This document shows, in pieces, positions 7,722 to 15,080 of a DNA stretch of 64,000 nucleotides. Made by a program: the position numbers and the translations under genes. The notes below the pieces were generated by a model, which was given only the letters and a program-made list of their open reading frames with translations, made no database searches and was not told where the DNA came from. Location: NCBI RefSeq assembly GCF_000473325.1, contig NZ_KI421513.1, forward strand, positions 487,217 to 551,216, given 5' to 3'. Source of the stretch: Leisingera caerulea DSM 24564. Its GTDB lineage: Bacteria; Pseudomonadota; Alphaproteobacteria; Rhodobacterales; Rhodobacteraceae. Position 1 is the first letter of the stretch. Each line of letters opens with the position of its first letter.

Positions 7722-8543
7722 TCAGGTCAACGTGACGGCGCTGCACCACCAACCGGGATGCTCTGCCCCAACCTCATAGGCCGCCATGTGGGCGGCCTTT
7801 TTCGTGGGGTAGAGCGCAAAACAGGTGGCGCCTGACCCCGACATGCGGGCGAGCAAAGCCTGGCGGGAGCTGCGCAGATCTGAAAGGACCCGCCCGATGT
7901 CCGGCGCGGCGGTGATCGCCGGGGCTTCCAGATCGTTGCGCTGTTCTGCGAGCCAGGCAGCGCAATCCCCGGCGGAGGTGAAGGAAGGAATGCCCTCCGG
8001 CATCGGCGGGTTGTCGCGCGCGGCCAGCGCGGAGAAGACCGTGCCTGTCGGCACATGCACGCCCGGATTGACCAGCAGCGCGTTCAGCTCCGGCAGTTCG
8101 GCCGGCGTGACCTGCTCGCCGATGCCCTGCATCCGGGACGCGCGGGCCGCCATGCAGACCGGCACATCGGCGCCAAGCGACAGTGGCAGGTCTTGGGGGA
8201 TGCCGGCGCCCTGCCCGGCCAGCGCGCGCAGGACAGCGGCGGCGTCGGAGGAGCCGCCGCCGATGCCGGCGCCATGGGGCAATTGCTTGTCCAGGCTGAT
8301 GCGCCCGGTCCAGCCCGCCCCGGAGGCGGCCTTCCAAACCAGGTTGCGCTGATCCGCGGGCACCCCGTCCGCAAACAGGCCGTAGACCTCCAGCGCCATC
8401 TCCGGGCCGGGCTCCAGCAGCAGCCGGTCGCCGGTGTCCGCAAATACCACCAGGGAATCCAGCAGGTGATAGCCGTCGTCCCGGCGGCCGGTCACATGCA
8501 GGGTCAGGTTGATCTTGGCGGGCGCAAAGACCTCAGCCGCCAT
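7722..8543 (-). CDS. ispE: 4-diphosphocytidyl-2-C-methyl-D-erythritol kinase
   Basis: This GHMP-family kinase phosphorylates CDP-methylerythritol in the MEP pathway of isoprenoid precursor synthesis. It has 273 residues. PAKINL at residues 8-13 contains catalytic Lys10, the glycine-rich ATP loop LPHGAGIGGGSSDAA is at 88-102, and GADVP holds catalytic Asp126. The start overlaps the end of the TPR-protein gene by 11 bases, so both are in one transcript. Isopentenyl diphosphate from this pathway ultimately feeds the convergent polyprenyl synthase next door. Confidence 0.95.
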   Translation of the reverse strand: MAAEVFAPAKINLTLHVTGRRDDGYHLLDSLVVFADTGDRLLLEPGPEMALEVYGLFADGVPADQRNLVWKAASGAGWTGRISLDKQLPHGAGIGGGSSDAAAVLRALAGQGAGIPQDLPLSLGADVPVCMAARASRMQGIGEQVTPAELPELNALLVNPGVHVPTGTVFSALAARDNPPMPEGIPSFTSAGDCAAWLAEQRNDLEAPAITAAPDIGRVLSDLRSSRQALLARMSGSGATCFALYPTKKAAHMAAYEVGAEHPGWWCSAVTLT

Positions 8544-10245
8544 TGGCGACCTTCAGGGGTTTCGCGCCCTCTTCGGCCAGCACCGCGTCCAGGCCGATGT
8601 CCAGCTTGCGGCGGATGCGATCGGGGTCCGCCTCGCCGTCAGTGTCTTCCGGGTCGATGAAGGAGAGTGCGCGCTTCCACTGGAACTCCGCCTCACGCGC
8701 ACGGCCCACGGCCCAGTACACGTCGCCCAAGTGGTCATTAACCACCGGATCCACCGGCATCAGCTCCACCGCGCGCTCCATATGCGCCACCGCCTCGTCA
8801 AAGCGGCCCATGCGGTACAGCACCCAGCCAAGAGAATCGACGATATAGCCGGAATCCGGCCGCGCCGCGACGGCGCGCTCGATCATGCTCAGCGCCTCAT
8901 CCAGCTTGCTGCTCTTCTCCACCAGCGAATAGCCCAGGTAGTTCAGCACCTGCGGCCGGTCCGGCTCCAGCGCCAGGGAGGCGCGGAAGTCCGCTTCGGC
9001 CTGCTCCCACTGGTTCAGCCGCTCATGGCAGATGCCGCGGGCGTAAAGCAGGAACCAGCGGCTGCCGGAGTCCTCCGGCGAGTTGGCCAAAGCCTTGTCA
9101 TAGGCCCGGGCTGCCGCGGCATAGTCCTCCTGCTGGCGCAGGAGGTCGCCGAGGCTGACATACACGCCGGGCTGGTCCGGAAATTCACGTGTCAGCTGTT
9201 CCAGCACTTCGATCGCCGCATCCGGCTTGGCGGCGCGGCGCAGCGCCTCGGCGCGGCCCAGCTCGGCGGCGTGGTAATCCGGATGGCTGCGCGGCACCTG
9301 CTTGTAGGTCGCCACCGACAGCTCATAGCGGCCCAGCTGGTCCAGCAGGCTGGCGCTGAGCAGGATGGCGTCCACATGGTCCGGGCGCAGCGAGGCCGCC
9401 ATGCGGGCGTACATCAGCACGTAGTCATTGGCAGTATCGCCGTTCAGCGCCGCCCCCAGGGTAAAGAAGACCTCGGCAATCCCCTCGCGCGGGCCAGGTG
9501 CAATGGTATAAGCAAGGGTTTCACCGTCCTGCAGCTGCGCATCCAGCACTTCCAGCCCTGGGTCGAGGCGGCTGCCAAAGGCTGCCTGCAGCGTCTCGCG
9601 GGCTTCCTCGTTGCGGCCCAGCTGCGACAGGATCTGGACCCGCGCCACCGCGGCACGGCGGCTGAGGCTGGCCAAGCGTCCGTCCTCGGCGGCAAAAAGC
9701 TCCTCCGCACCGCCGTAATCGCCGGCAGAGGCCAGCGCCAGCGCCCGGTGATAGAGCACAAACGGCTTCAGGCTGCTGTCCTTGGCCATCCGGTCAAACG
9801 TCTTGAGCGCGCTGGACACCGAGCCGGTGCCGATATGCGCCCAGCCTTCCAGCAGCCCGTCGACCAGCGGGTGGATCGCCTCCCGTTCAAGATCGCGGTC
9901 CAGCAGCGCTTGGAAATTCCCGTCGGCCGCATGGCCGCCGGCAATAACGATACTGGCCACCTGGCTGCGCGCGCCAGTCTGGCGCAGGCGTTCGGCGACC
10001 GGCACGGCGAGTTCCGCCTTGCCCATGGCGAGCTGGGCGAAGACCACGTTTTCCATCAGCAGCGGGTTCTGCGGGTCACGTGCCAGCGCCTGGGTGTAAT
10101 ACAGCGCCGCAGCGGCAAAATCGCTGTCATAGGTCGCGGCGCGTCCGGCCAGGTAGGATCCGGCCAGCCCCTCTGCCTGCACGGCGGGGGCGGCGGCGGC
10201 CATCAGGGCCGCACAGGTCAAGCTGCGAAGAATGGATACGGGCAC
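8533..10245 (-). CDS. Exported tetratricopeptide-repeat protein
   Basis: This 570-residue protein has an N-terminal signal peptide (MPVSILRSLTCAALMAAAAP, predicted cleavage after PAVQA at about residue 24) and many TPR units through residues 30-550, for example GNDILRQ-type helices and YxxALxxxPE spacing in YDKALANSPEDSG and ERAVELMPVDP. TPR arrays are protein-protein interaction scaffolds; a periplasmic role is inferred from the signal. The start is a GTG preceded by AAGGGGGT. It overlaps ispE by 11 bases. The order TPR protein-ispE recurs in Rhodobacteraceae as far as I remember. Specific partner unknown. Confidence 0.85.
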   Translation of the reverse strand: MPVSILRSLTCAALMAAAAPAVQAEGLAGSYLAGRAATYDSDFAAAALYYTQALARDPQNPLLMENVVFAQLAMGKAELAVPVAERLRQTGARSQVASIVIAGGHAADGNFQALLDRDLEREAIHPLVDGLLEGWAHIGTGSVSSALKTFDRMAKDSSLKPFVLYHRALALASAGDYGGAEELFAAEDGRLASLSRRAAVARVQILSQLGRNEEARETLQAAFGSRLDPGLEVLDAQLQDGETLAYTIAPGPREGIAEVFFTLGAALNGDTANDYVLMYARMAASLRPDHVDAILLSASLLDQLGRYELSVATYKQVPRSHPDYHAAELGRAEALRRAAKPDAAIEVLEQLTREFPDQPGVYVSLGDLLRQQEDYAAAARAYDKALANSPEDSGSRWFLLYARGICHERLNQWEQAEADFRASLALEPDRPQVLNYLGYSLVEKSSKLDEALSMIERAVAARPDSGYIVDSLGWVLYRMGRFDEAVAHMERAVELMPVDPVVNDHLGDVYWAVGRAREAEFQWKRALSFIDPEDTDGEADPDRIRRKLDIGLDAVLAEEGAKPLKVANGG

Positions 10246-10316
10246 GCGGGGACCCCCTTACGATTTACTGCTCTTGCTCTTCTAAGAAAGGGTAGTGCGG
10301 CGCCCGTCAACACGCA

Positions 10317-10342
10317 ATGGGGCGGCCCAAGGGCCGCCCCAT
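10317..10342 (-). terminator. Strong hairpin between ETF-QO gene and TPR gene
   Basis: A perfect dyad ATGGGGCGGCCC/GGGCCGCCCCAT (10317-10328 with 10331-10342) sits 40 bases beyond the ETF-QO stop. It has no T-tract on either strand, so factor-independent termination is uncertain, but position and stability suggest a 3'-end or processing structure. Confidence 0.55.
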
Positions 10343-10381
10343 AAAATCCGGCGAAAGCGCGCCGAAAATTTAAACTTCCCG

Positions 10382-12031
10382 TTACATGTTGGGGTAGTTC
10401 GGGCCGTCACCGCCCTGGGGGGTGGTCCAGGTGATGTTCTGGGACGGGTCCTTGATGTCGCAGGTCTTGCAGTGGACGCAGTTTTGGAAGTTGATCACGA
10501 ACTCCGGCTGGCCGTCTTTTTCCACCACTTCGTAGACACCGGCCGGGCAATAGCGCTGCGCCGGTTCGGCGAATTTCGGCAGGTTGACCCGGACCGGGGT
10601 GTCTTCATTACCCAGGCGCAGATGGCAGGGCTGGCTTTCCTCGTGGTTGGTCATCGAGAAGCTGACGTTGGTCAGGCGGTCGAAGGACAGCACGCCATCG
10701 GGCTTGGGATAGTCGATGGGCTTGTGCTTGGAGGCTTCCTCGGTCGCCTCGGCGTCGTTCTTGCCGTGGCCAAGGGTGCCGAAGAAGGAGAAGCCCAGCA
10801 GGTTGTTGGTCCACATGTCCAGGCCGCCCAGTGCCAGCGAGGCGGTGAGGCCCCACTTGGACCACATCGGCTTGACGTTGCGGACCATCTTGAGGTCCTT
10901 GCCGATGGCGCCGTCGCGCACGTCGGTTTCATAAGCCGCCAGCTCGTCGCCGGACCGCTCTGCCTTGATCGCCTCGTAAGCGGCTTCGGCCGCGGCTTTG
11001 CCCGACAGCATCGCATTGTGGTTGCCCTTAATGCGCGGCACGTTGACCATGCCCGCGGAGCAGCCCAAGAGCGCCACGCCCGGCGCCACCAGTTTCGGCA
11101 TCGACTGCCAGCCGCCCTCGGTAATCGCACGGGCGCCGTAGGCCACGCGCTTGCCGCCCTTCAGCAGCTCAGCCACCACCGGGTGGTGCTTGAAGCGCTG
11201 GAATTCCATGTAGGGGAACAGGTGCGGGTTCTTGTAGTTCAGGTGCACCACGAAGCCCACGTAAACCTGGTTGTTGTCCAGGTGGTAGATGAACGACCCG
11301 CCGCCAGCGTTGGAACCCAGCGGCCAGCCCATGGTGTGGGTGACGGTGCCTTCCTTGTGCTTAGCCGGGTCGATCTCCCAGATCTCTTTCATGCCGACGC
11401 CGTATTTCTGCGGCTCCTTGCCGTCAGACAGGCCGAACTTGGCGATCACTTCCTTGGACAGCGAACCGCGCACGCCTTCGCCCAGGAAGACGTATTTGCC
11501 GTGCAGCTCCATGCCGGGTTCATAGGCCGGGCCGGGGGTGCCGTCGGGGTTCTTGCCGAATTCGCCGGCAACCACGCCCTTCACTTCGCCTTTATCGCCA
11601 TAGACCAGTTCCGAGCACGCCATGCCCGGGAAGATCTCGACGCCCATTTCCTCGGCCTGCTCTGCCATCCAGCGGCAGACGTTGCCCATGGAGACGATGT
11701 AGTTGCCGTGGTTATTCATCAGCGGCGGCATCGGGAAGTTGGGGATGCGGACATGGCCGGCTTCGCCCAGCATGTAGAAGTTGTCTTCCTTGACTTCCAC
11801 ATTCAGCGGCGCGCCTTTTTCCTTCCAGTCGGGGATCAGCGCGTTCAGGCCGCAGGGGTCCAGCACCGCGCCCGACAGGATGTGCGCGCCCACTTCGGAG
11901 CCCTTTTCCAGGACCACGACCTGCAGGTCGGCGTCCAGCTGTTTCAGGCGGATGGCCGCGGACAGACCGGCAGGGCCGGCCCCGACGATCACCACGTCGT
12001 ATTCCATCGCTTCGCGTTCAATCTCGGCCAT
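10382..12031 (-). CDS. Electron transfer flavoprotein-ubiquinone oxidoreductase
   Basis: This 549-residue membrane-associated FAD/iron-sulfur enzyme passes electrons from ETF (reduced by acyl-CoA dehydrogenases) to ubiquinone. The FAD-binding motif GAGPAG is at residues 17-22. The C-terminal 4Fe-4S ligands are Cys495 and the cluster Cys518-x2-Cys521-x2-Cys524 in NCVHCKTCDIKD. Length and ending match the family. AAGGAG lies 8 bases before the ATG. The acyl-CoA dehydrogenase at 23 kb is a plausible upstream electron source through ETF. The etfAB genes are not in this window. Confidence 0.97.
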   Translation of the reverse strand: MAEIEREAMEYDVVIVGAGPAGLSAAIRLKQLDADLQVVVLEKGSEVGAHILSGAVLDPCGLNALIPDWKEKGAPLNVEVKEDNFYMLGEAGHVRIPNFPMPPLMNNHGNYIVSMGNVCRWMAEQAEEMGVEIFPGMACSELVYGDKGEVKGVVAGEFGKNPDGTPGPAYEPGMELHGKYVFLGEGVRGSLSKEVIAKFGLSDGKEPQKYGVGMKEIWEIDPAKHKEGTVTHTMGWPLGSNAGGGSFIYHLDNNQVYVGFVVHLNYKNPHLFPYMEFQRFKHHPVVAELLKGGKRVAYGARAITEGGWQSMPKLVAPGVALLGCSAGMVNVPRIKGNHNAMLSGKAAAEAAYEAIKAERSGDELAAYETDVRDGAIGKDLKMVRNVKPMWSKWGLTASLALGGLDMWTNNLLGFSFFGTLGHGKNDAEATEEASKHKPIDYPKPDGVLSFDRLTNVSFSMTNHEESQPCHLRLGNEDTPVRVNLPKFAEPAQRYCPAGVYEVVEKDGQPEFVINFQNCVHCKTCDIKDPSQNITWTTPQGGDGPNYPNM

Positions 12032-12191
12032 CTGCGGCGCTCCTTGGCTTTCTATTCGCTACCGGCCCCACCGGGCGCAATTTTGTGTCGCGGCTGCTTA
12101 GCGGTTGCCAGCCCTGCTGGTCAATCCAAACTCTGCGTCAGGCCCCTGTAAAACAGGCAACTGAGACAATAAGTGCGTCCATTTTCGTCAC

Positions 12192-12671
12192 TCAAGCTCC
12201 ATTTTCCGCCTCAGCCTCTGTCTCGGGCCGGTCTCCCATCAGGTAACGGGGTCCCTGCCCCTTCTGTGCCGCCCGGTCTTCGGGGTTGTAAAGTTTGCAA
12301 TTCGGAAGCGACAGGCAGCCGCAGCCTATGCAGCTGTCCAAATTGTCGCGCAATTTCACCAGGGTTTCGATTCGCTGGTCCAGGTGGCTGCGGAAGGTGT
12401 CCGAAATGCGCGCCCAGTCCGCTTTGGTGGGGGTGCGGCTGCCCGGCAGGCTTTTGAGGAAGCCGCGGATTTCCGGCAGGGAAAAACCGAACTGCTGGGC
12501 GATCATGACAAAGCTGAGCCGACGGATGTCGGCCCGGTGAAACCGCCGCTGGCCGCCTGCATTGCGCCAGGGTTCCACCAGGCCTTGCGCCTCGTAGTAG
12601 CGGATGGCGGACACCGCAAGACCGGTGCGCTCGGCCAGGTACCCGATGGAAATGCCGGCGGATGCGGGCAT
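12192..12671 (-). CDS. soxR: Redox-sensitive transcriptional activator SoxR
   Basis: This 159-residue MerR-family regulator has an N-terminal helix-turn-helix (IGYLAERTGLAVSAIRYYEA, residues 9-28), a dimerisation helix, and the [2Fe-2S] ligands Cys114, Cys117, Cys119 and Cys125 in CIGCGCLSLPNC. Oxidation of the cluster by redox-cycling compounds activates SoxR. The ATG at 12671 has GGGAG 6 bases upstream; a longer in-frame extension has no similarity to the family. The gene is divergent from a glyoxalase-family gene, with a SoxR box in between, so that gene is the probable target. In bacteria other than enterics, SoxR usually acts directly on such genes without SoxS. Confidence 0.95.
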   Translation of the reverse strand: MPASAGISIGYLAERTGLAVSAIRYYEAQGLVEPWRNAGGQRRFHRADIRRLSFVMIAQQFGFSLPEIRGFLKSLPGSRTPTKADWARISDTFRSHLDQRIETLVKLRDNLDSCIGCGCLSLPNCKLYNPEDRAAQKGQGPRYLMGDRPETEAEAENGA

Positions 12672-12694
12672 GGCAAACTCCCTGAAGAAATTTC

Positions 12695-12725
12695 TTGAGC
12701 TAAAGTTAGGTTTAGGAATTACGGT
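12695..12725 (+). promoter_or_regulatory. SoxR-controlled promoter with SoxR box
   Basis: GCTAAAGTTAGGTTTAGG (12699-12716) matches the enterobacterial SoxR box CCTCAAGTTAACTTGAGG at 14 of 18 positions and is followed by the same AATT. It lies between a -35 TTGAGC (12695-12700) and a weak -10 TACGGT (12720-12725) with a 19-base spacer, the over-long spacing typical of MerR-family promoters. Direction is toward the VOC gene. Confidence 0.75.
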
Positions 12726-12768
12726 GAGTCGCATCAACAGGTTTGCTCAGGCAAAAAGGAGAATTCCG

Positions 12769-13149
12769 ATGAGCGCAGTACTGGAACATGCAAATGTCAC
12801 CGTCGTGGACCCCCATGGCACAGCAGCCTGGATGGAAAAGGTATTCGGCTGGCATGTGCGCTGGCAGGGCGAGGCCAAGAATGGCGGCTACTCCGTGCAT
12901 GTGGGCGAGGAGACCAGCTATCTGGCGCTCTACACCCCGCGCACCCCGGCCGGCAAAGCGCCCGAAAGCTATGGCATCGTGGGCGGGCTGAACCACTTGG
13001 CGGTGATCGTCGATGATCTGGACGCCACCGAGGCCGCCGTGAAGGCGGCCGGGTTCACGCCGATGAACCACGGCGACTATGAACCGGGCCGCCGGTTCTA
13101 TTTCCACGATGAAAACGGCATCGAATACGAGGCGGTGCAATATGATTGA
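12769..13149 (+). CDS. Glyoxalase/VOC-family protein
   Basis: This is a 126-residue protein with the vicinal-oxygen-chelate fold: an N-terminal HANVTVVDPHGTAAWMEKVF half and a C-terminal half with LNHLAVIVDDLDATEAAVK ending HDENGIEYEAVQYD. Metal ligands typical of the fold (His7, Glu near 121) can be proposed. Reaction is unknown; relatives include glyoxalase I, dioxygenases and resistance proteins. AAAAGGAG lies 7 bases before the ATG. The upstream SoxR box implies induction by redox-cycling drugs, so a detoxification role is inferred. Confidence 0.85.
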   Translation: MSAVLEHANVTVVDPHGTAAWMEKVFGWHVRWQGEAKNGGYSVHVGEETSYLALYTPRTPAGKAPESYGIVGGLNHLAVIVDDLDATEAAVKAAGFTPMNHGDYEPGRRFYFHDENGIEYEAVQYD

Positions 13150-13322
13150 CATCCTCTGGCAAGCGGGGCTTCCCCGGCTGCCCGCGCATGGCGTTTTCTT
13201 GCGCATTCCTGTGGAAAAGCCGGCCAAAGCACGCGGTTAGGCGGATTTGCACGCCGGCAGCCCCCGCGCCCACTTGAAATCGGGCACAGGATTGGGTCAG
13301 GTATTCGTCAACCGGACCGGAC

Positions 13323-13346
13323 GCCCCGCGGCTTATGCTGCGGGGC
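13323..13346 (+). terminator. Hairpin between VOC gene and greA
   Basis: The stem GCCCCGC/GCGGGGC (13323-13329 with 13340-13346), extended inward by G-T, G-C and C-G pairs to the loop TTAT, is stable but lacks a T-run. It may end the VOC transcript or be part of the greA leader. Confidence 0.4.
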
Positions 13347-13399
13347 TCCGGCTTTCGTAGTGACAAGAACAAAACAATAGAGCGACCTGGACCAACCAC

Positions 13400-13870
13400 A
13401 TGGAAAAGATCCCGATGACCCCGGCGGGTCACGCCGCGCTGGAAAGCGAACTGAAGAACCTGAAATCCGTCGAACGCCCGGCCATCATCCAGGCGATCGC
13501 CGAAGCGCGCGAGCTGGGCGACCTGTCGGAAAACGCCGAATACCACTCGGCACGCGAAAAACAGTCCTTCATCGAGGGCCGCATCAAAGAGCTGGAAGGC
13601 ATCCTGTCGCTGGCCGATGTGATCAACCCGGCCAAGCTGAACGGTGCGATCAAGTTCGGCGCCAAGGTGACCGTGGTTGACGAGGACACCGACGAGGAAA
13701 AGACCTGGCAGATCGTCGGCGAGCATGAGGCCAACATCGAAGCTGGCCTGCTGAATATCAAATCGCCCATCGCGCGCGCCCTGATCGGCAAGGACGAAGG
13801 CGACAGTGTCGAAGTTCGCACGCCCGGCGGCGAACGCTCCTATGAGATTCTCAAGATCGTCTATTCCTGA
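13400..13870 (+). CDS. greA: Transcription elongation factor GreA
   Basis: This 156-residue protein stimulates cleavage of backtracked RNA in stalled RNA polymerase. The N-terminal antiparallel coiled coil (residues about 8-75) carries at its tip the acidic motif DLSENAEY, whose Asp41 and Glu44 project into the polymerase secondary channel. The C-terminal FKBP-like domain ends [12 protein letters not shown]. The length matches the family. The ribosome site is weak (CTGGA). It is followed by a membrane protein 15 bases downstream. Confidence 0.97.
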   Translation: MEKIPMTPAGHAALESELKNLKSVERPAIIQAIAEARELGDLSENAEYHSAREKQSFIEGRIKELEGILSLADVINPAKLNGAIKFGAKVTVVDEDTDEEKTWQIVGEHEANIEAGLLNIKSPIARALIGKDEGDSVEVRTPGGERSYEILKIVYS

Positions 13871-13885
13871 TCTGCAAGGCGGTGA

Positions 13886-14926
13886 ATGGCCATGACAGGC
13901 TCCAGCAACAGCCCGGGCTCCAGCCCGACCTCCGCAGGCGGACGTCCGCTGCGCAGCCTTGAGGCGCCCGCGGGCAACGGGCTGGGCGGGGCCGAGCTGG
14001 TGGCCATCGGGCTGGGGGCGCTGTGGCTGCTAGCGGCAGTTGCGTTCTACGTCTTTGCTCCGGAAGGCGCGGGCCTGTCGCAATGGACCGATCTGATCAC
14101 CGGCTTGCTGGCGGTGGTGCTGCCGCTGGCGATGCTGTGGGTTGCGGCCTCTGCCGCGCGCTCGGCCCGGGTGATGCGGGAGGAAAGCGAACAGCTGCAG
14201 GCCGCCATCGACGGGCTGCGGCAGACCTATCTGGCCCAGGCCCAGCAGCATGCCGCGGTGGCGGAGCCGTCGATGGCCAAGCGGCTGGAGGAAATCGCCG
14301 AGGCGACCCGCAAGACTGAGACCGCGCTGGCCACCTTCCACACCAGCCGCCGCGCCAATCCGGTGCGCCCGGCAATCCCCGCCGAGGCCGCCGAGATGAC
14401 CGCCGCCGGGCAAGGCTCGCTGGCGCTTGGCACCCAGGCCGAGGACACCGCGCCGCCGCTGCCCGCGGAACAGTTCATCCGCGCCCTGAACTTCCCGGAA
14501 ACCGCCGAGGATGAAGACGGCTTTGCCGCCCTGCGCGCGGCGCTGCGCGACCGCAAGGCGGCGCAGGTGATCCAGGCGGCGCAGGATGTGCTGACGCTGC
14601 TCAGCCAGGACGGCATCTACATGGATGACTTGCGGCCGGACATGGCCCGCCCCGAGATCTGGCGCCAGTTCGGCCAGGGCGCCCGCGGCCGCGCGGTGGC
14701 GGCGCTTGGCGGCGTGCGCGACCGCACCTCGCTGGCGCTGACCGCGGCACGGATGAAGCAGGACCCGATCTTCCGCGACGCCGCGCATCATTTCCTGCGC
14801 CGGTTCGACCAGATGTTTGCGGAATTTGAAACGGACGCGACCGATGGCGAGATTTCCGCGCTCGGCAACACCCGCACCGCGCGCGCCTTCATGCTGCTGG
14901 GCCGGGTGGCCGGGACTTTCGACTGA
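13886..14926 (+). CDS. Conserved membrane protein with coiled coil, unknown function
   Basis: This is a 346-residue protein with no function I recognise. After a Ser/Pro-rich N-terminus there are two hydrophobic segments (about residues 38-58, LVAIGLGALWLLAAVAFYVF, and 68-88, ending VLPLAMLWVAASAA), then a helical, coiled-coil-like part (90-160, with MREESEQLQAAIDGLRQTY) and a soluble C-terminal half (190-346). The second ATG at 13892 is better spaced from AAGGCGG and may be the true start. It lies 15 bases after greA and probably shares its transcript. A REP-like repeat follows. Confidence 0.75.
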   Translation: MAMTGSSNSPGSSPTSAGGRPLRSLEAPAGNGLGGAELVAIGLGALWLLAAVAFYVFAPEGAGLSQWTDLITGLLAVVLPLAMLWVAASAARSARVMREESEQLQAAIDGLRQTYLAQAQQHAAVAEPSMAKRLEEIAEATRKTETALATFHTSRRANPVRPAIPAEAAEMTAAGQGSLALGTQAEDTAPPLPAEQFIRALNFPETAEDEDGFAALRAALRDRKAAQVIQAAQDVLTLLSQDGIYMDDLRPDMARPEIWRQFGQGARGRAVAALGGVRDRTSLALTAARMKQDPIFRDAAHHFLRRFDQMFAEFETDATDGEISALGNTRTARAFMLLGRVAGTFD

Positions 14927-14995
14927 CGGAGCAGCCCCGACGGGCCTTTGCCTCCGGCAATCGGTTTATTCAGTTCAGAAAAAAGCCGCGGGCGG

Positions 14996-15075
14996 CAGCG
15001 CGCCGTGCGCCAGCGCGGCGCCCGGCCCAACGGCGGGCAAGCATCAGTGATGCGCCAGGCTGCGGGCGGGAGTGC
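14996..15075 (+). repeat. REP-like intergenic repeat, copy B
   Basis: The core GGCCCAACGGCGGGCAAGCA starts at 15024, followed by TC-AGT-GATGCGC, and GCGGGCGGGAG is at 15062-15072. The GC-rich arms before it (GCGCCAGCGCGGCGC) can pair. It lies between the convergent membrane-protein and moeA genes and almost reaches the moeA stop. Confidence 0.75.
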
Positions 15076-15080
15076 TCCGC

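Noticed and set aside
10295..12151. Long open frame on the plus strand opposite the ETF-QO gene (and similar ones opposite phaA, the TPR gene, the RND pump and ubiA/OmpA)
   Set aside because: These follow from high G+C at third codon positions of the real gene. They lack family motifs and ribosome sites and have Arg/His/Gln/Ala-rich composition.
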